Positions 1 to 7,371 of a DNA stretch of 64,000 nucleotides are shown in pieces. Positions within the stretch are counted from its first letter, which is position 1; every line of letters starts with the position of its first letter. Both the position numbers and the translations under genes were made by a program. Origin of the DNA: Cytophagales bacterium (GTDB taxonomy: Bacteria > Bacteroidota > Bacteroidia > Cytophagales > Cyclobacteriaceae); assembly GCA_017303795.1 (NCBI GenBank), contig JAFLBR010000008.1:1-64000 (forward strand). The letters run 5' to 3'. The notes under the pieces are model-generated. The model ran no database searches and was not told where the DNA came from. It worked only from the letters and a program-made list of their open reading frames with translations.

Positions 1-86
1 CCAACCTCTCTTTTAATTGGATCATTCCAAGAGTAGGATGCCTAAAAAAACTCAATCAAAAAAATAGCGTAAGCACCGCTATTTTA

Positions 87-94
87 TACTTTTG
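87..94 (+). promoter_or_regulatory. -7 promoter box TACTTTTG
   Basis: The box matches the Bacteroidota -7 consensus TAnnTTTG and ends one base before the GTG at 96. Transcription from it would begin inside the first codons or force a leaderless mRNA. No clear -33 TTG is seen at the right spacing. Confidence 0.35.
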
Positions 95-95
95 A

Positions 96-707
96 GTGGC
101 TCAAAAAAAGGGGGAGCTTACACTCTACCTGCCTACCGGAAGAATTATTGCAGCCGATCCGTTTTTCATTGATGATAGACCGTTTCAAGAAAAAGTAAGT
201 CCTGGTACTTATCCCGTTAAGCTGTTAATCTATAAAGTAGAAGAGAATCATCATCGCGTTGCGTTTGCAAAAATTCAATTCTCAGAAAGCAAAGCTACAC
301 ACTGGACACTCGCCTTAACAGAAGGTATAACCGATGCGCAAATTAAAAGTCTACAACCAGGCGAGTTTTTTGGATATGGTGTAGATGCGGGCCTCGGTTG
401 TTTTACCGATGTTGAGACCAGCACAATTTTTATGGCAGCAATGGATAAGTTCGCTCAAGACAACCCGGACCAGGATTACTACACCGATTTGCTGGCGGAA
501 GAGTTTAATAAATCTTCTGGGCAACATCCGCTTTCGCGCGAGGAAGGCGATTGGAATAATCATTTCCCTGAAAAGGGTAAAAAGAATAATGTGGTGATGT
601 TTGCTTCTGGCTGGGGCGATGGTTCTTACCCAACGTACTGGGGCTTTGATGCAACCGGAAAAATTGTGGAATTGATTACAGATTTTAATGTGGTTGGCGG
701 GGAATAG
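96..707 (+). CDS. DUF4241 domain protein
   Basis: A 203-residue soluble protein of unknown function. The N-terminal PTGRIIAADPF stretch and the C-terminal SGWGDGSYPTYWGFD stretch are what I recognise as DUF4241. The family has no established biochemical role and is often encoded near polymorphic toxin or immunity genes, but no such genes are visible here. The start is a GTG directly after an in-frame TGA, so it cannot extend upstream in this frame. No signal peptide or membrane segment is seen. A small membrane protein gene follows after 47 bases. Confidence 0.75.
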   Translation: MAQKKGELTLYLPTGRIIAADPFFIDDRPFQEKVSPGTYPVKLLIYKVEENHHRVAFAKIQFSESKATHWTLALTEGITDAQIKSLQPGEFFGYGVDAGLGCFTDVETSTIFMAAMDKFAQDNPDQDYYTDLLAEEFNKSSGQHPLSREEGDWNNHFPEKGKKNNVVMFASGWGDGSYPTYWGFDATGKIVELITDFNVVGGE

Positions 708-754
708 TTTTTTCGCGCAACAATTAATAACTTCCAAATCATAAAGTAAACCGT

Positions 755-973
755 ATGAAAACATTCCTTATCACCCCAACAAAAAGTCAGCTCTTAATTT
801 GTTCGCTTACGGTTTTTCTATTCTTGCGCCTATTGTCAACAACAGAATTTCTGACAAGCGAAAAGTATAGCAATCGCCAATATTCAATTTTTGGAATATT
901 AACATTGGCAGCATTCGCTATCTCAATTACAGCTGTAATGCTTTATCGGGCAAAGAAGTCGGGTGAGGCTTGA
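755..973 (+). CDS. small two-helix membrane protein, hypothetical
   Basis: A 72-residue protein with two hydrophobic segments (about residues 11-28 and 45-63) and a basic tail ending RAKKSGEA, so two transmembrane helices are likely. I do not recognise a family. It follows the DUF4241 gene on the same strand with a 47-base gap and may be co-transcribed. The coding call rests on the clean hydrophobic pattern and an ATG start. Confidence 0.5.
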   Translation: MKTFLITPTKSQLLICSLTVFLFLRLLSTTEFLTSEKYSNRQYSIFGILTLAAFAISITAVMLYRAKKSGEA

Positions 974-1008
974 TTGAAACTACTTAGCGTGGGGAGAAAG
1001 ATAATTTG

Positions 1009-1016
1009 TATCTTTA
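1009..1016 (+). promoter_or_regulatory. -7-like box TATCTTTA
   Basis: One mismatch to TAnnTTTG, ending six bases before the ATG at 1023. It belongs to the set of boxes placed right at start codons in this window. Confidence 0.35.
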
Positions 1017-1022
1017 ATCTCT

Positions 1023-1340
1023 ATGTATCGCATAAAGGACTACATAAACATCGACAAGGAAATCTTATCAGGCAATCCGGTTTTTAAAGGCACCAGGGTT
1101 CCTATACAAACGCTATTTGATCATATAGAGAAGGGAATTCCCCTTGACGAGTTTTTAGATGATTTCCCTACCGTAAAAAAAGCGCAGGCAATTGCGGTAA
1201 TCGAGATTGCAGGCAAAATTCTAACCTGTTGTGACGGCTGGCCGTTAGATAATTTGGAGATCATCACAGGTGTGCGTTTTGCTTCTCAAGTGCCAGTGCA
1301 CGCGGCAATAGTACTTCATCTTCAATTAATGCATGGATAG
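1023..1340 (+). CDS. DUF433 protein with an unusual C-terminal tail
   Basis: Residues 1-67 match the DUF433 pattern (GNPVFKGTRVPIQTLFDHIEKG, then a helical segment ending EIAGKIL). DUF433 proteins are usually about 75 residues, are winged-helix-like, and are often antitoxins paired with a DUF5615 PIN-like toxin. Here the frame continues to 105 residues, and its last 77 bases lie antisense within the 3' end of the convergent hemerythrin-like gene. No DUF5615 partner follows. The tail may come from a frameshift or decay after residue 67, so the protein may be a relic or a lone regulator. Confidence 0.65.
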   Translation: MYRIKDYINIDKEILSGNPVFKGTRVPIQTLFDHIEKGIPLDEFLDDFPTVKKAQAIAVIEIAGKILTCCDGWPLDNLEIITGVRFASQVPVHAAIVLHLQLMHG

Positions 1341-1962
1341 ACAAATCTTTTTCAAAGATTTGTAATTGCGAAAGCAAGATTCGATACAAGGTTTGGTTGC
1401 CTTCCGGAGGCGAGTAGTGAAGGATTGCCGTTCGAACTTCTTCCAGGTCCTTCTCGGTATCGTGATGTTGGTTGATGAACCGTTCTACCGTTAAGGTTGG
1501 AGCTTTCAGATTTTTATTCTTGGTTAGGGCTGCCCGCTCCAGATTAACAATATAGGGCATCAACTCCTGCTCTTCCATTTCTATATGTTTGTTCAGATGA
1601 TTTTTGTAGTCGTTGTAAAATGTATTCAACAACAAAAGCATAGGATGTGCACGTGGATAGGCATTTACCAATAAGTGGATGCTTTGTTCAATTTCTGGAA
1701 GTTTTTTTGTTTGGTAGTAGGTATGTGTTTTGTGCAGGTAATCCACAATCATCTCAAGCGTGAAACTGTCGAACAAACCTGGGTTAAACGAACGCTGGTC
1801 TTCAAATACATCCAGCAGGGTTAGTATAAATTTTGGAGTTATGTTTAGGTTACGCAATTCTTCGTAAGTATAGATCAAATTGTGAGCCTGAGCTACATTA
1901 TACCGCTGTAGAATTTGTACGGTTTCTTCTTGTACAGGTAAAGAGGGCGATTGATTAGTCAT
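1264..1962 (-). CDS. hemerythrin-like protein, RIC/ScdA-type di-iron repair family
   Basis: A 232-residue cytoplasmic protein with the His/Glu spacing of HHE hemerythrin domains: DYLHKTH near residue 75, HIEMEEQELMPY near 127, QHHDTEKDLEEV near 165 and SIHALIEDEVLLP near 210. RIC proteins (YtfE/ScdA) help repair iron-sulfur clusters damaged by nitric oxide or oxidation. The N-terminal DUF542 domain with its cysteine motif is not recognisable, so this looks like a hemerythrin-only variant. The 3' end overlaps the convergent DUF433 frame. The substrate role is inferred. Confidence 0.75.
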   Translation of the reverse strand: MTNQSPSLPVQEETVQILQRYNVAQAHNLIYTYEELRNLNITPKFILTLLDVFEDQRSFNPGLFDSFTLEMIVDYLHKTHTYYQTKKLPEIEQSIHLLVNAYPRAHPMLLLLNTFYNDYKNHLNKHIEMEEQELMPYIVNLERAALTKNKNLKAPTLTVERFINQHHDTEKDLEEVRTAILHYSPPEGNQTLYRILLSQLQIFEKDLSIHALIEDEVLLPRALALEKQNAHL

Positions 1963-2281
1963 AAACGAAAAGAATATTCCTCAAAAATCGGCATTGTTTA
2001 TAGATACAAACTATGACTTTTATCAGTCTATGTTTTATTAAACAGTAGGTAAGCCTTTGCGGGAGGCAATTCAAAAGCAATAGCCTCATGCTCAAGACTA
2101 TTTTTCCTTGTAAGCACTGGCGAATTCCGGACTTGTCAAACCTAAGCTGGTCGGTATTTGTAATGCCGACCCATAGATCTTGAAGATTTTAATCTTCGTT
2201 TGGGTTTCCAATCCCGAACAACAATTTATAAATTATTCTTCCTGACATACACCTGTCATTTCCTTCTTGTAGCTTCGTACA
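1963..2281. other. 319-base intergenic region with small hairpins
   Basis: No gene is visible. It contains a 15-base motif CTGGCGAATTCCGGA (2117-2131), identical to part of the 94-bp repeat unit at 6461-6554. It also contains a hairpin at 2149-2171 with ten-base arms and one G-U pair, and a second at 2182-2197 (GAAGATT, TT, AATCTTC). Near the right edge is the promoter-like TAGCTTCG box before 2282. Confidence 0.5.
2270..2277 (+). promoter_or_regulatory. -7-like box TAGCTTCG
   Basis: One mismatch to TAnnTTTG, four bases before the ATG at 2282. Confidence 0.35.
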
Positions 2282-2710
2282 ATGTCAAAGGCCAACCCTT
2301 TTCAATCGGTGGAGGAAATGTTGCAACATCTACCAACGGGCGAACGCAAAATTGTGCAGCGCCTGCGGGCATTGGTGCTGGAGTGTTTACCGAAAGCTAA
2401 AGAGAAGTTGAGTTATGGAGTGCCATTCTATTCGCACAACCGCATGATCTGTTTTATCTGGCCGCCTACCATTACGTGGGATCCGCAACAACTTAAAAAG
2501 AAAGAAGCCAACATGGCCAAAGGTGTTACGCTGGGTTTTTGTCAGGGTAACCGCATGAGTAACGAGGAGGGTTTGTTGTTGGCGGAAGGTCGCAAGCAGG
2601 TGTATTGCATGTATTTTAAAAACCTGAACGAAATTGATGATCAGCAAATTCGTGCGTTGTTGTTTGAAGCTGAGGTAGTGGATGAAAGTTTTAAGAAGAA
2701 GCGGAAGTAG
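2282..2710 (+). CDS. DUF1801 domain protein (YdhG-like)
   Basis: A 142-residue cytoplasmic protein. The opening helix with GERKIVQRLRALVLECLP, the motif KLSYGVPFYSH and a later run of short strands are characteristic of DUF1801. The molecular function of this family is unknown. No signal peptide is present. It stands alone between the hemerythrin-like gene, transcribed away, and the convergent envelope operon. The lysine-rich C-terminus (FKKKRK) is usual for the family. Confidence 0.75.
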   Translation: MSKANPFQSVEEMLQHLPTGERKIVQRLRALVLECLPKAKEKLSYGVPFYSHNRMICFIWPPTITWDPQQLKKKEANMAKGVTLGFCQGNRMSNEEGLLLAEGRKQVYCMYFKNLNEIDDQQIRALLFEAEVVDESFKKKRK

Positions 2711-2744
2711 ATCAGTTTTGGAAGAACATTAAGCAACTCACCAA

Positions 2745-3410
2745 TTACTTACGCAACAAGTACCCAACCCTAATCCCGACAACCGGCCCGAACACAACGC
2801 GTTTCTTTTCATTTGGAGTAAAAACCCACCCGAATCGATCCACATCATCAATACCTCTTGGAATAACTGGTTTGTTGTAATTGATGTTGCGCAGCATCAG
2901 CCCGTGGCTAAAATCGAAAGTAAATCTTTTAGCCTGCAACTGAGAGCCTAACTTAAACGAAACTCCCGTTTCGCGATAGCGCACCTTATAATTGTATTCG
3001 CGTGTGTATAATACCGTGCATTCTACATCAAAGCATTCTGTATTAAATTCATTTCTATCGAAGTTGATAATGTTGGCATACGGTTCAAGTGCCAGGTATA
3101 AAATTCTTCTCCGCGAGTTCATTTCAAGATAATACCGCCATTCGGTTTTCAATTTTACTCCGCGTTTGTTTTTATACAAGTCGCTGTTTTCTTCAATATC
3201 TATCACGTAACCAGCATCCAGTTGTATGCTATGATTTTTATGAAATTGAAATTCGTAAGCAAGTTGAATGGAAGGATAAAATCCGGCCAGGTGAAACGGA
3301 CTCCATTTAAGAATAGACCGTTTAGAGAATTTAACAGAGTCAGGTGCAACCGGCTGCGCCAAAGAAGCTGCTGCTATCAATAAAAAAATGAGACAACTAA
3401 AAATCCGCAC
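2745..3410 (-). CDS. exported beta-barrel-like protein, hypothetical
   Basis: A 221-residue protein with a Sec signal peptide (cleavage near AASLAQ, residue 19) and alternating hydrophobic/polar strands, including the LKWSPFHLAGFYPSIQLAYE segment typical of small Bacteroidota outer-membrane barrels. It is the last gene of a three-gene operon; its first codons overlap the 3' end of the upstream lipoprotein by 14 bases, so translation is probably coupled. Outer-membrane location is inferred from fold pattern and signal peptide. No catalytic motif is seen. Confidence 0.6.
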   Translation of the reverse strand: MRIFSCLIFLLIAAASLAQPVAPDSVKFSKRSILKWSPFHLAGFYPSIQLAYEFQFHKNHSIQLDAGYVIDIEENSDLYKNKRGVKLKTEWRYYLEMNSRRRILYLALEPYANIINFDRNEFNTECFDVECTVLYTREYNYKVRYRETGVSFKLGSQLQAKRFTFDFSHGLMLRNINYNKPVIPRGIDDVDRFGWVFTPNEKKRVVFGPVVGIRVGYLLRK

Positions 3411-4134
3411 GCTGCACAGGAATTGAACTCACAAGGGTTAACACAGGCGGATCGCATGTATAGTCATATTGAAAAATGCCATCTTCGCCAGTAAGAATAA
3501 AAGAGTTTGGTTTTACAATCACATCGTATGCATTTACTTCGGGTAATTCTAAAAGTTCGGTTACCTGATCGTTAGCTACATTCAACATCTTTAAACCGTT
3601 AACGCCTTCGCACACAAAAAGACAGGTACCTGAAATTCCCAAACCACCCGGTGAAGTCATTTGATGTTGTTTGATTAATTGTGGTGAGTACGGATTGGAG
3701 ATGTCAATGATCTCAAGCATGTTAACGCCCAGGTTGCAAGCATTGCCAGTGCGCAAAGTTACATACGCACGATTTCCTTGCACCACAACCGGATCGCACG
3801 ACACAATGTGTGCATACCGAAATACAAATTCTGGTTTTGTACGATCGGCAATAGAGTAGATATACATGGCATCGTTGGCCCCGAGGTAAAGAAAATCTCC
3901 ATTGGCCTGTATGGTTTCTAATCCAAACCCGATTGTAATAGAATTTACTTCATTAAATGCGCCCGCATTAAGCGAATACACATTTATAGTAAAGCCCGTA
4001 ACGATATACAGGTAAGAATCTTTAATGGCAAAGCGGGTTAAGGAACCACCAGTACCTTGCGTTGAGTCGCTGCTCATGTTTGCATCTGAGCACGAGAATA
4101 AAATTAATGCGAGGGCAAAGATTCTAATGCGCAT
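3397..4134 (-). CDS. LVIVD-repeat lipoprotein
   Basis: A 245-residue protein starting with a lipoprotein signal (lipobox ending FSC, Cys 15). The body shows repeated strands of the type LEIIDISNPYSPQLIKQ and MYIYSIADRTKPEFVFR, the LVIVD repeat, which builds a beta-propeller-like fold. These are surface or periplasmic lipoproteins of unknown function. The start overlaps the end of the upstream lipoprotein gene by 11 bases. A member of the same operon as the genes on either side. Confidence 0.7.
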   Translation of the reverse strand: MRIRIFALALILFSCSDANMSSDSTQGTGGSLTRFAIKDSYLYIVTGFTINVYSLNAGAFNEVNSITIGFGLETIQANGDFLYLGANDAMYIYSIADRTKPEFVFRYAHIVSCDPVVVQGNRAYVTLRTGNACNLGVNMLEIIDISNPYSPQLIKQHQMTSPGGLGISGTCLFVCEGVNGLKMLNVANDQVTELLELPEVNAYDVIVKPNSFILTGEDGIFQYDYTCDPPVLTLVSSIPVQRADF

Positions 4135-4645
4135 AACATTCCGGGTTTCTTAGAGTTTCTTTTTTCCAGGCAATGACAAGACCATTGGCAGGTTCTACAC
4201 ATTGAAAATAACTACGGGCGGGCGGAGGAACACCCAACAGCCAACGCGTTATGGTTACTTCACCAACTTTTTGAGGCGTACTAAGATTGGTTACATTAAT
4301 AGCAAGTAATTGCCCCAGGTGGTTGGCATAAAGAATATTATCGCGAATAGCCATGTCGGTATTTCCTACAATCTCCAGAAAGCCGAGTGGCTCTGGTTGA
4401 GCTGGGTTGGAATTTTCATACACATGAATGCCCAGGTTTACTTCATTTATTAGGAGATAGGTTCCGTACGTATAAATTTTGCCGGGAGCTTTAACTGTGC
4501 GCGGTGATGTGAACTTTACTTCGCCCGCGCTGGCTTCAGCATAAACGGGAACATAACCTTCCACGCGCTCAGGCCTTGCGGGTGGCTCGCCCACAAAAGT
4601 GCAGGCTCCGGTTAAAAGAAGAATTAAGTAAGGCAGGTGTTTCAT
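4124..4645 (-). CDS. LVIVD-repeat lipoprotein, short
   Basis: A 173-residue lipoprotein (lipobox LLLTGAC, Cys 15) with two or three LVIVD-type repeats (LGIHVYENSNPAQPEPLGFL, then LLAINVTNLSTPQKVG). It heads the operon and overlaps the next lipoprotein. Both lipoproteins are of one family, so they may derive from a duplication or may complete one propeller together; the latter is a guess. A TACTTTTA box lies four bases upstream of the ATG. Confidence 0.65.
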   Translation of the reverse strand: MKHLPYLILLLTGACTFVGEPPARPERVEGYVPVYAEASAGEVKFTSPRTVKAPGKIYTYGTYLLINEVNLGIHVYENSNPAQPEPLGFLEIVGNTDMAIRDNILYANHLGQLLAINVTNLSTPQKVGEVTITRWLLGVPPPARSYFQCVEPANGLVIAWKKETLRNPECYAH

Positions 4646-4649
4646 TTGC

Positions 4650-4657
4650 TAAAAGTA
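4650..4657 (-). promoter_or_regulatory. -7-like box TACTTTTA
   Basis: On the minus strand, one mismatch to TAnnTTTG, four bases before the ATG at 4645 that begins the LVIVD operon. Confidence 0.35.
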
Positions 4658-4805
4658 AGATTTGTTTTACCGGGCTACCCCGGAAACCCGAAGTTATTTT
4701 ATTGACACAACAAATCTTTAAAAGGTTGTTACGAATTGGAATTTTTTGTGATCGGTAATACTGCCATCATCTGGAGGTAAAGTTTAAATCCAAACTATAC
4801 ATTAA

Positions 4806-4859
4806 CCACGACCTTTAGGTCGTGGAAAAGATAAGTGAAAGAGAATCTGGCTTTAGCCA
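4806..4859. repeat. pair of REP-like palindromes
   Basis: CCACGACC-TTTA-GGTCGTGG (4806-4825, eight-base arms) is followed by TGGCTTTAGCCA (4848-4859). They lie between the divergent operon at 4645 and the photolyase-like gene at 4932, with no coding potential. Their form resembles the palindromes mobilised by REP-associated transposases, but no such gene is in the window. Confidence 0.6.
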
Positions 4860-4931
4860 AAAGGTTAGGGTAACTTTTTCTAATGGATAAACTGGGTTAA
4901 ACACTTTCTCACATTCCCTGTTTAATCAAAC

Positions 4932-6398
4932 ATGGAACTTGCCCTTGTTTTCCCGCATCAGCTTTATCCACAATCTCCCATTGTGCAGTCAGATCGTACA
5001 GTGGTGCTACTCGAAGACGAGTTATATTTTTCGCAGTATGCTTTTCACAAGCAAAAGTTGGTGCTTCATCGCGCTTCCATGAAAATGTATCAGCAGCATC
5101 TGGAAAGTCAGGGTTTTAAAACACTATATATAGAGGCGAAGCAATCTGGGTTGAGTTCATTGTTTAATAAGTGGCGCAAACAAGGCATTACCGAAATTTA
5201 CTACATCGACACCAACGATTACTTGTTGGAACGCAGGCTGAATCGTTTTGCATTGCAATCGAAAATAAAATTACATCGTGCGCCTTCGCCTAATTTTCTC
5301 ACTTCCGTAGATGAACTCGATCAACTTTTCCCGAAAGGAAAGAAATACCTGATGGCCGATTTTTATATTCGTCAGCGAAAGCGGTTAAATATATTAGTGG
5401 AAGACAACGCACCTGTTGGCGGCCAATGGAGTTTTGATGCGGAGAATCGCAAGCGCATTCCAAAAGGATTGCCGTTGCCCAAAGTGTTTCAACCCAAAAC
5501 AAACCTGTGGGTAACAGAAGCTATACACTACGTTGAAAAAAATTTCAGTAAAAATCCGGGTACTCTTGATTCGTTTCAATACCCTGTAACCTTTGCCGAT
5601 ACTGAAAAAGTGCTGGAAGATTTTTTGATACACCGCATGCGCGATTTTGGTGTGTACGAAGATGCGATTGTAAAAGAGGAATCTATTTTATTTCATTCGG
5701 TGCTTACGCCTGCGCTGAATATCGGGTTGCTTTCGCCTCAACAGATTCTGGATAAAACATTTGAATTCCATCGCAAAGAAAAATTTCCCTTAAACAGTTT
5801 GGAGGGTTTTGTGCGACAGGTTATTGGCTGGCGCGAATTTATGCGTGGGGTTTATTTGCGCGAAGGCGTAAAACAACGCACTACTAATTTCTGGAATTAC
5901 ACACGAAAAATTCCGGCTTCGTTTTATTCCGCAACCACGGGCATCGAACCGATTGATCAAACTATTAAAAAGATTTTACGCACAGGCTACTGCCACCACA
6001 TTGAGCGACTAATGATTCTCGGCAACTTCATGCAATTGTGCTGGTTCGATCCGGATGAAGTATATCGGTGGTTTATGGAATTGTTTATTGATGCGTACGA
6101 CTGGGTAATGGTTACGAATGTGTATGCCATGAGTCAGTATGCCGATGGTGGTTTGATGACAACCAAACCCTACATCTCGGGCAGTAACTATGTGCTTAAA
6201 ATGAGTGACTATAAAAAGGGGCCATGGTGCGAAGTGTGGGATGCGTTGTATTGGTACTACATCGAAAAGAACAGTACTTTGTTTGAACGGAACCCGCGCA
6301 TGAGCATGATGGTGAATCTGGTAAAGAAGATAGATGCTACAAAAATGAAGCAGCATCGTAAGGTGGCGGAAGAGTTTTTGGAAAGTTTGAGGACTTAA
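4932..6398 (+). CDS. cryptochrome/photolyase family protein lacking Fe-S ligands
   Basis: A 488-residue flavoprotein of the photolyase-related PhrB/CryB clade (FeS-BCP). Matching segments are the N-terminal antenna-type domain, GWREFMRGVY (299-308), HHIERLMILGNF (355-366), DAYDWVMVTNVYAMSQYADGG (388-407) and KPYISGSNYVLKMSDY (412-427). Classic members bind a 4Fe-4S cluster through four cysteines, with two in MSDYCxxC. Here the motif reads MSDYKKGPWC (424-433), the following cysteine loop is deleted, and the first ligand position near 342 is not Cys. Flavin binding and light-driven DNA repair, or a light-sensing role, are inferred. Monocistronic. Confidence 0.85.
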   Translation: MELALVFPHQLYPQSPIVQSDRTVVLLEDELYFSQYAFHKQKLVLHRASMKMYQQHLESQGFKTLYIEAKQSGLSSLFNKWRKQGITEIYYIDTNDYLLERRLNRFALQSKIKLHRAPSPNFLTSVDELDQLFPKGKKYLMADFYIRQRKRLNILVEDNAPVGGQWSFDAENRKRIPKGLPLPKVFQPKTNLWVTEAIHYVEKNFSKNPGTLDSFQYPVTFADTEKVLEDFLIHRMRDFGVYEDAIVKEESILFHSVLTPALNIGLLSPQQILDKTFEFHRKEKFPLNSLEGFVRQVIGWREFMRGVYLREGVKQRTTNFWNYTRKIPASFYSATTGIEPIDQTIKKILRTGYCHHIERLMILGNFMQLCWFDPDEVYRWFMELFIDAYDWVMVTNVYAMSQYADGGLMTTKPYISGSNYVLKMSDYKKGPWCEVWDALYWYYIEKNSTLFERNPRMSMMVNLVKKIDATKMKQHRKVAEEFLESLRT

Positions 6399-6460
6399 TA
6401 GCGGTTAACGAGAAGTATAATACATCACTGTGTGCGGTTTACAAATCCATCTATGAAGAG

Positions 6461-6681
6461 TCATTCCGGAGGAGCGTGAGAGTGTGCGATTGAAATTTAA
6501 TTTTTATCAGGCAAACTCTAAATTTATAGAGACTCTGGCGAATTCCGGAATCCCAGCTTAACAAGCACAGGTTTGATATGGAATGCTTTTCACAATTCGT
6601 TTACCAACACTTCATCGGGATCGCGGTATGGTATTGAAGATAAGGACCTACTTTTGAGAACCCGCACCCAACCGCGATGAC
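6461..6681 (+). repeat. 221-bp composite intergenic repeat, copy A
   Basis: Two hairpin units separated by 58 bases: unit 1 at 6461-6554 (94 bp, starts TCATTCCGGAGGAG, ends GCGAATTCCGGAATCCC) and unit 2 at 6613-6681 (starts CATCGGGATCGCGGTA, ends ACCGCGATGA). A second copy with the same order, unit-1 length and spacer length lies in opposite orientation at 36503-36726. Ends are well conserved and middles are diverged. It fills most of the gap between 6398 and the next gene, and nothing else is seen there. Confidence 0.75.
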
Positions 6682-6788
6682 CACTTCGTAGCTTCACCCG
6701 TGACTGTGTCCCCACAGTCCACCTTACCACTTGAACTAACTTTATTACTAACGGCCACAAACGAGCAACCAACAACCAAAAAATTCTT

Positions 6789-6796
6789 TACATTCG
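6789..6796 (+). promoter_or_regulatory. -7-like box TACATTCG
   Basis: One mismatch to TAnnTTTG, five bases before the GTG at 6802. It supports that codon as the start rather than the longer open frame beginning at 6700. Confidence 0.35.
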
Positions 6797-6801
6797 GGTT
6801 G

Positions 6802-7308
6802 GTGAAACGCGCGGCCGTTATATTCTTTCTCTTGCTGCTCCTGATTCAGGTTGGGGGCTGTTACATTTATTTTGTAGGTCGGTTGGCGGCCATCCACACC
6901 GAAATGCGGGAGCAACTCAAGTATCTGCCCGAAGAACAACTTACCCGCTTTCAGTTTACCGAAGCTGAGTTTAAAAAAGCGCGGGTAGAAGATCATGAAA
7001 TAAAAGTGGACGGCAAGATGTACGACATCGCCCGGATCATGCAGCAAGACAATACAATTATTGTATTGGCTATACACGATGAAGCCGAAGATAATCTGCT
7101 TGCTTTTCTGAGCGAGATGGTTTCGCGCTCGGCTAATGATAAGAAGCCGGTGCCGGTGCAAGTAGAGCAATTGCTTACGCTTAGTTTCTTACCCGTGTCA
7201 TTGGCGGCACCTCAAAACAGTTATTCCGAAATCAATCACCTTACACCTTATTATAAACTGTGTTCTACAGTTTACTTCACGTTAGAATTACCACCACCCC
7301 GAGGTTGA
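6802..7308 (+). CDS. small inner-membrane protein upstream of TonB receptor
   Basis: About 168 residues from a GTG: a basic start (MKRAAVIFF), one transmembrane helix (residues 4-20), then a soluble domain rich in charged residues. The open frame continues upstream to 6700, but that part has no ATG, looks non-coding and abuts the repeat. I do not recognise the family. A haem-type TonB receptor follows after 63 bases and a PepSY protein after that, so a role in metal or haem uptake or its signalling is a reasonable guess from context only. Confidence 0.5.
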   Translation: MKRAAVIFFLLLLLIQVGGCYIYFVGRLAAIHTEMREQLKYLPEEQLTRFQFTEAEFKKARVEDHEIKVDGKMYDIARIMQQDNTIIVLAIHDEAEDNLLAFLSEMVSRSANDKKPVPVQVEQLLTLSFLPVSLAAPQNSYSEINHLTPYYKLCSTVYFTLELPPPRG

Positions 7309-7320
7309 GTTTCTTTCTTG

Positions 7321-7337
7321 CATCGGCTTAGCCGATG
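7321..7337. repeat. palindrome CATCGGC-TTA-GCCGATG
   Basis: A perfect seven-base-arm hairpin between the small membrane protein (stop at 7308) and the TonB receptor (start at 7372). It could be a transcript-processing hairpin or an intergenic REP. There is no T-run, so a terminator is unlikely. Confidence 0.5.
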
Positions 7338-7371
7338 AAAATATTTTTCTAACCTCACATTTTATAAAAGA

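Noticed and set aside
351-764. 137-codon minus-strand frame opposite the DUF4241 gene
   Set aside because: An antisense shadow with Cys/His-rich random composition.
2200-2400. 66-codon frame on the plus strand
   Set aside because: It overlaps the DUF1801 gene in another frame and shows no protein-like features.
6700-6801. N-terminal extension of the membrane protein at 6802
   Set aside because: It has no ATG, does not look like protein, abuts the composite repeat and would leave the promoter box inside the gene.
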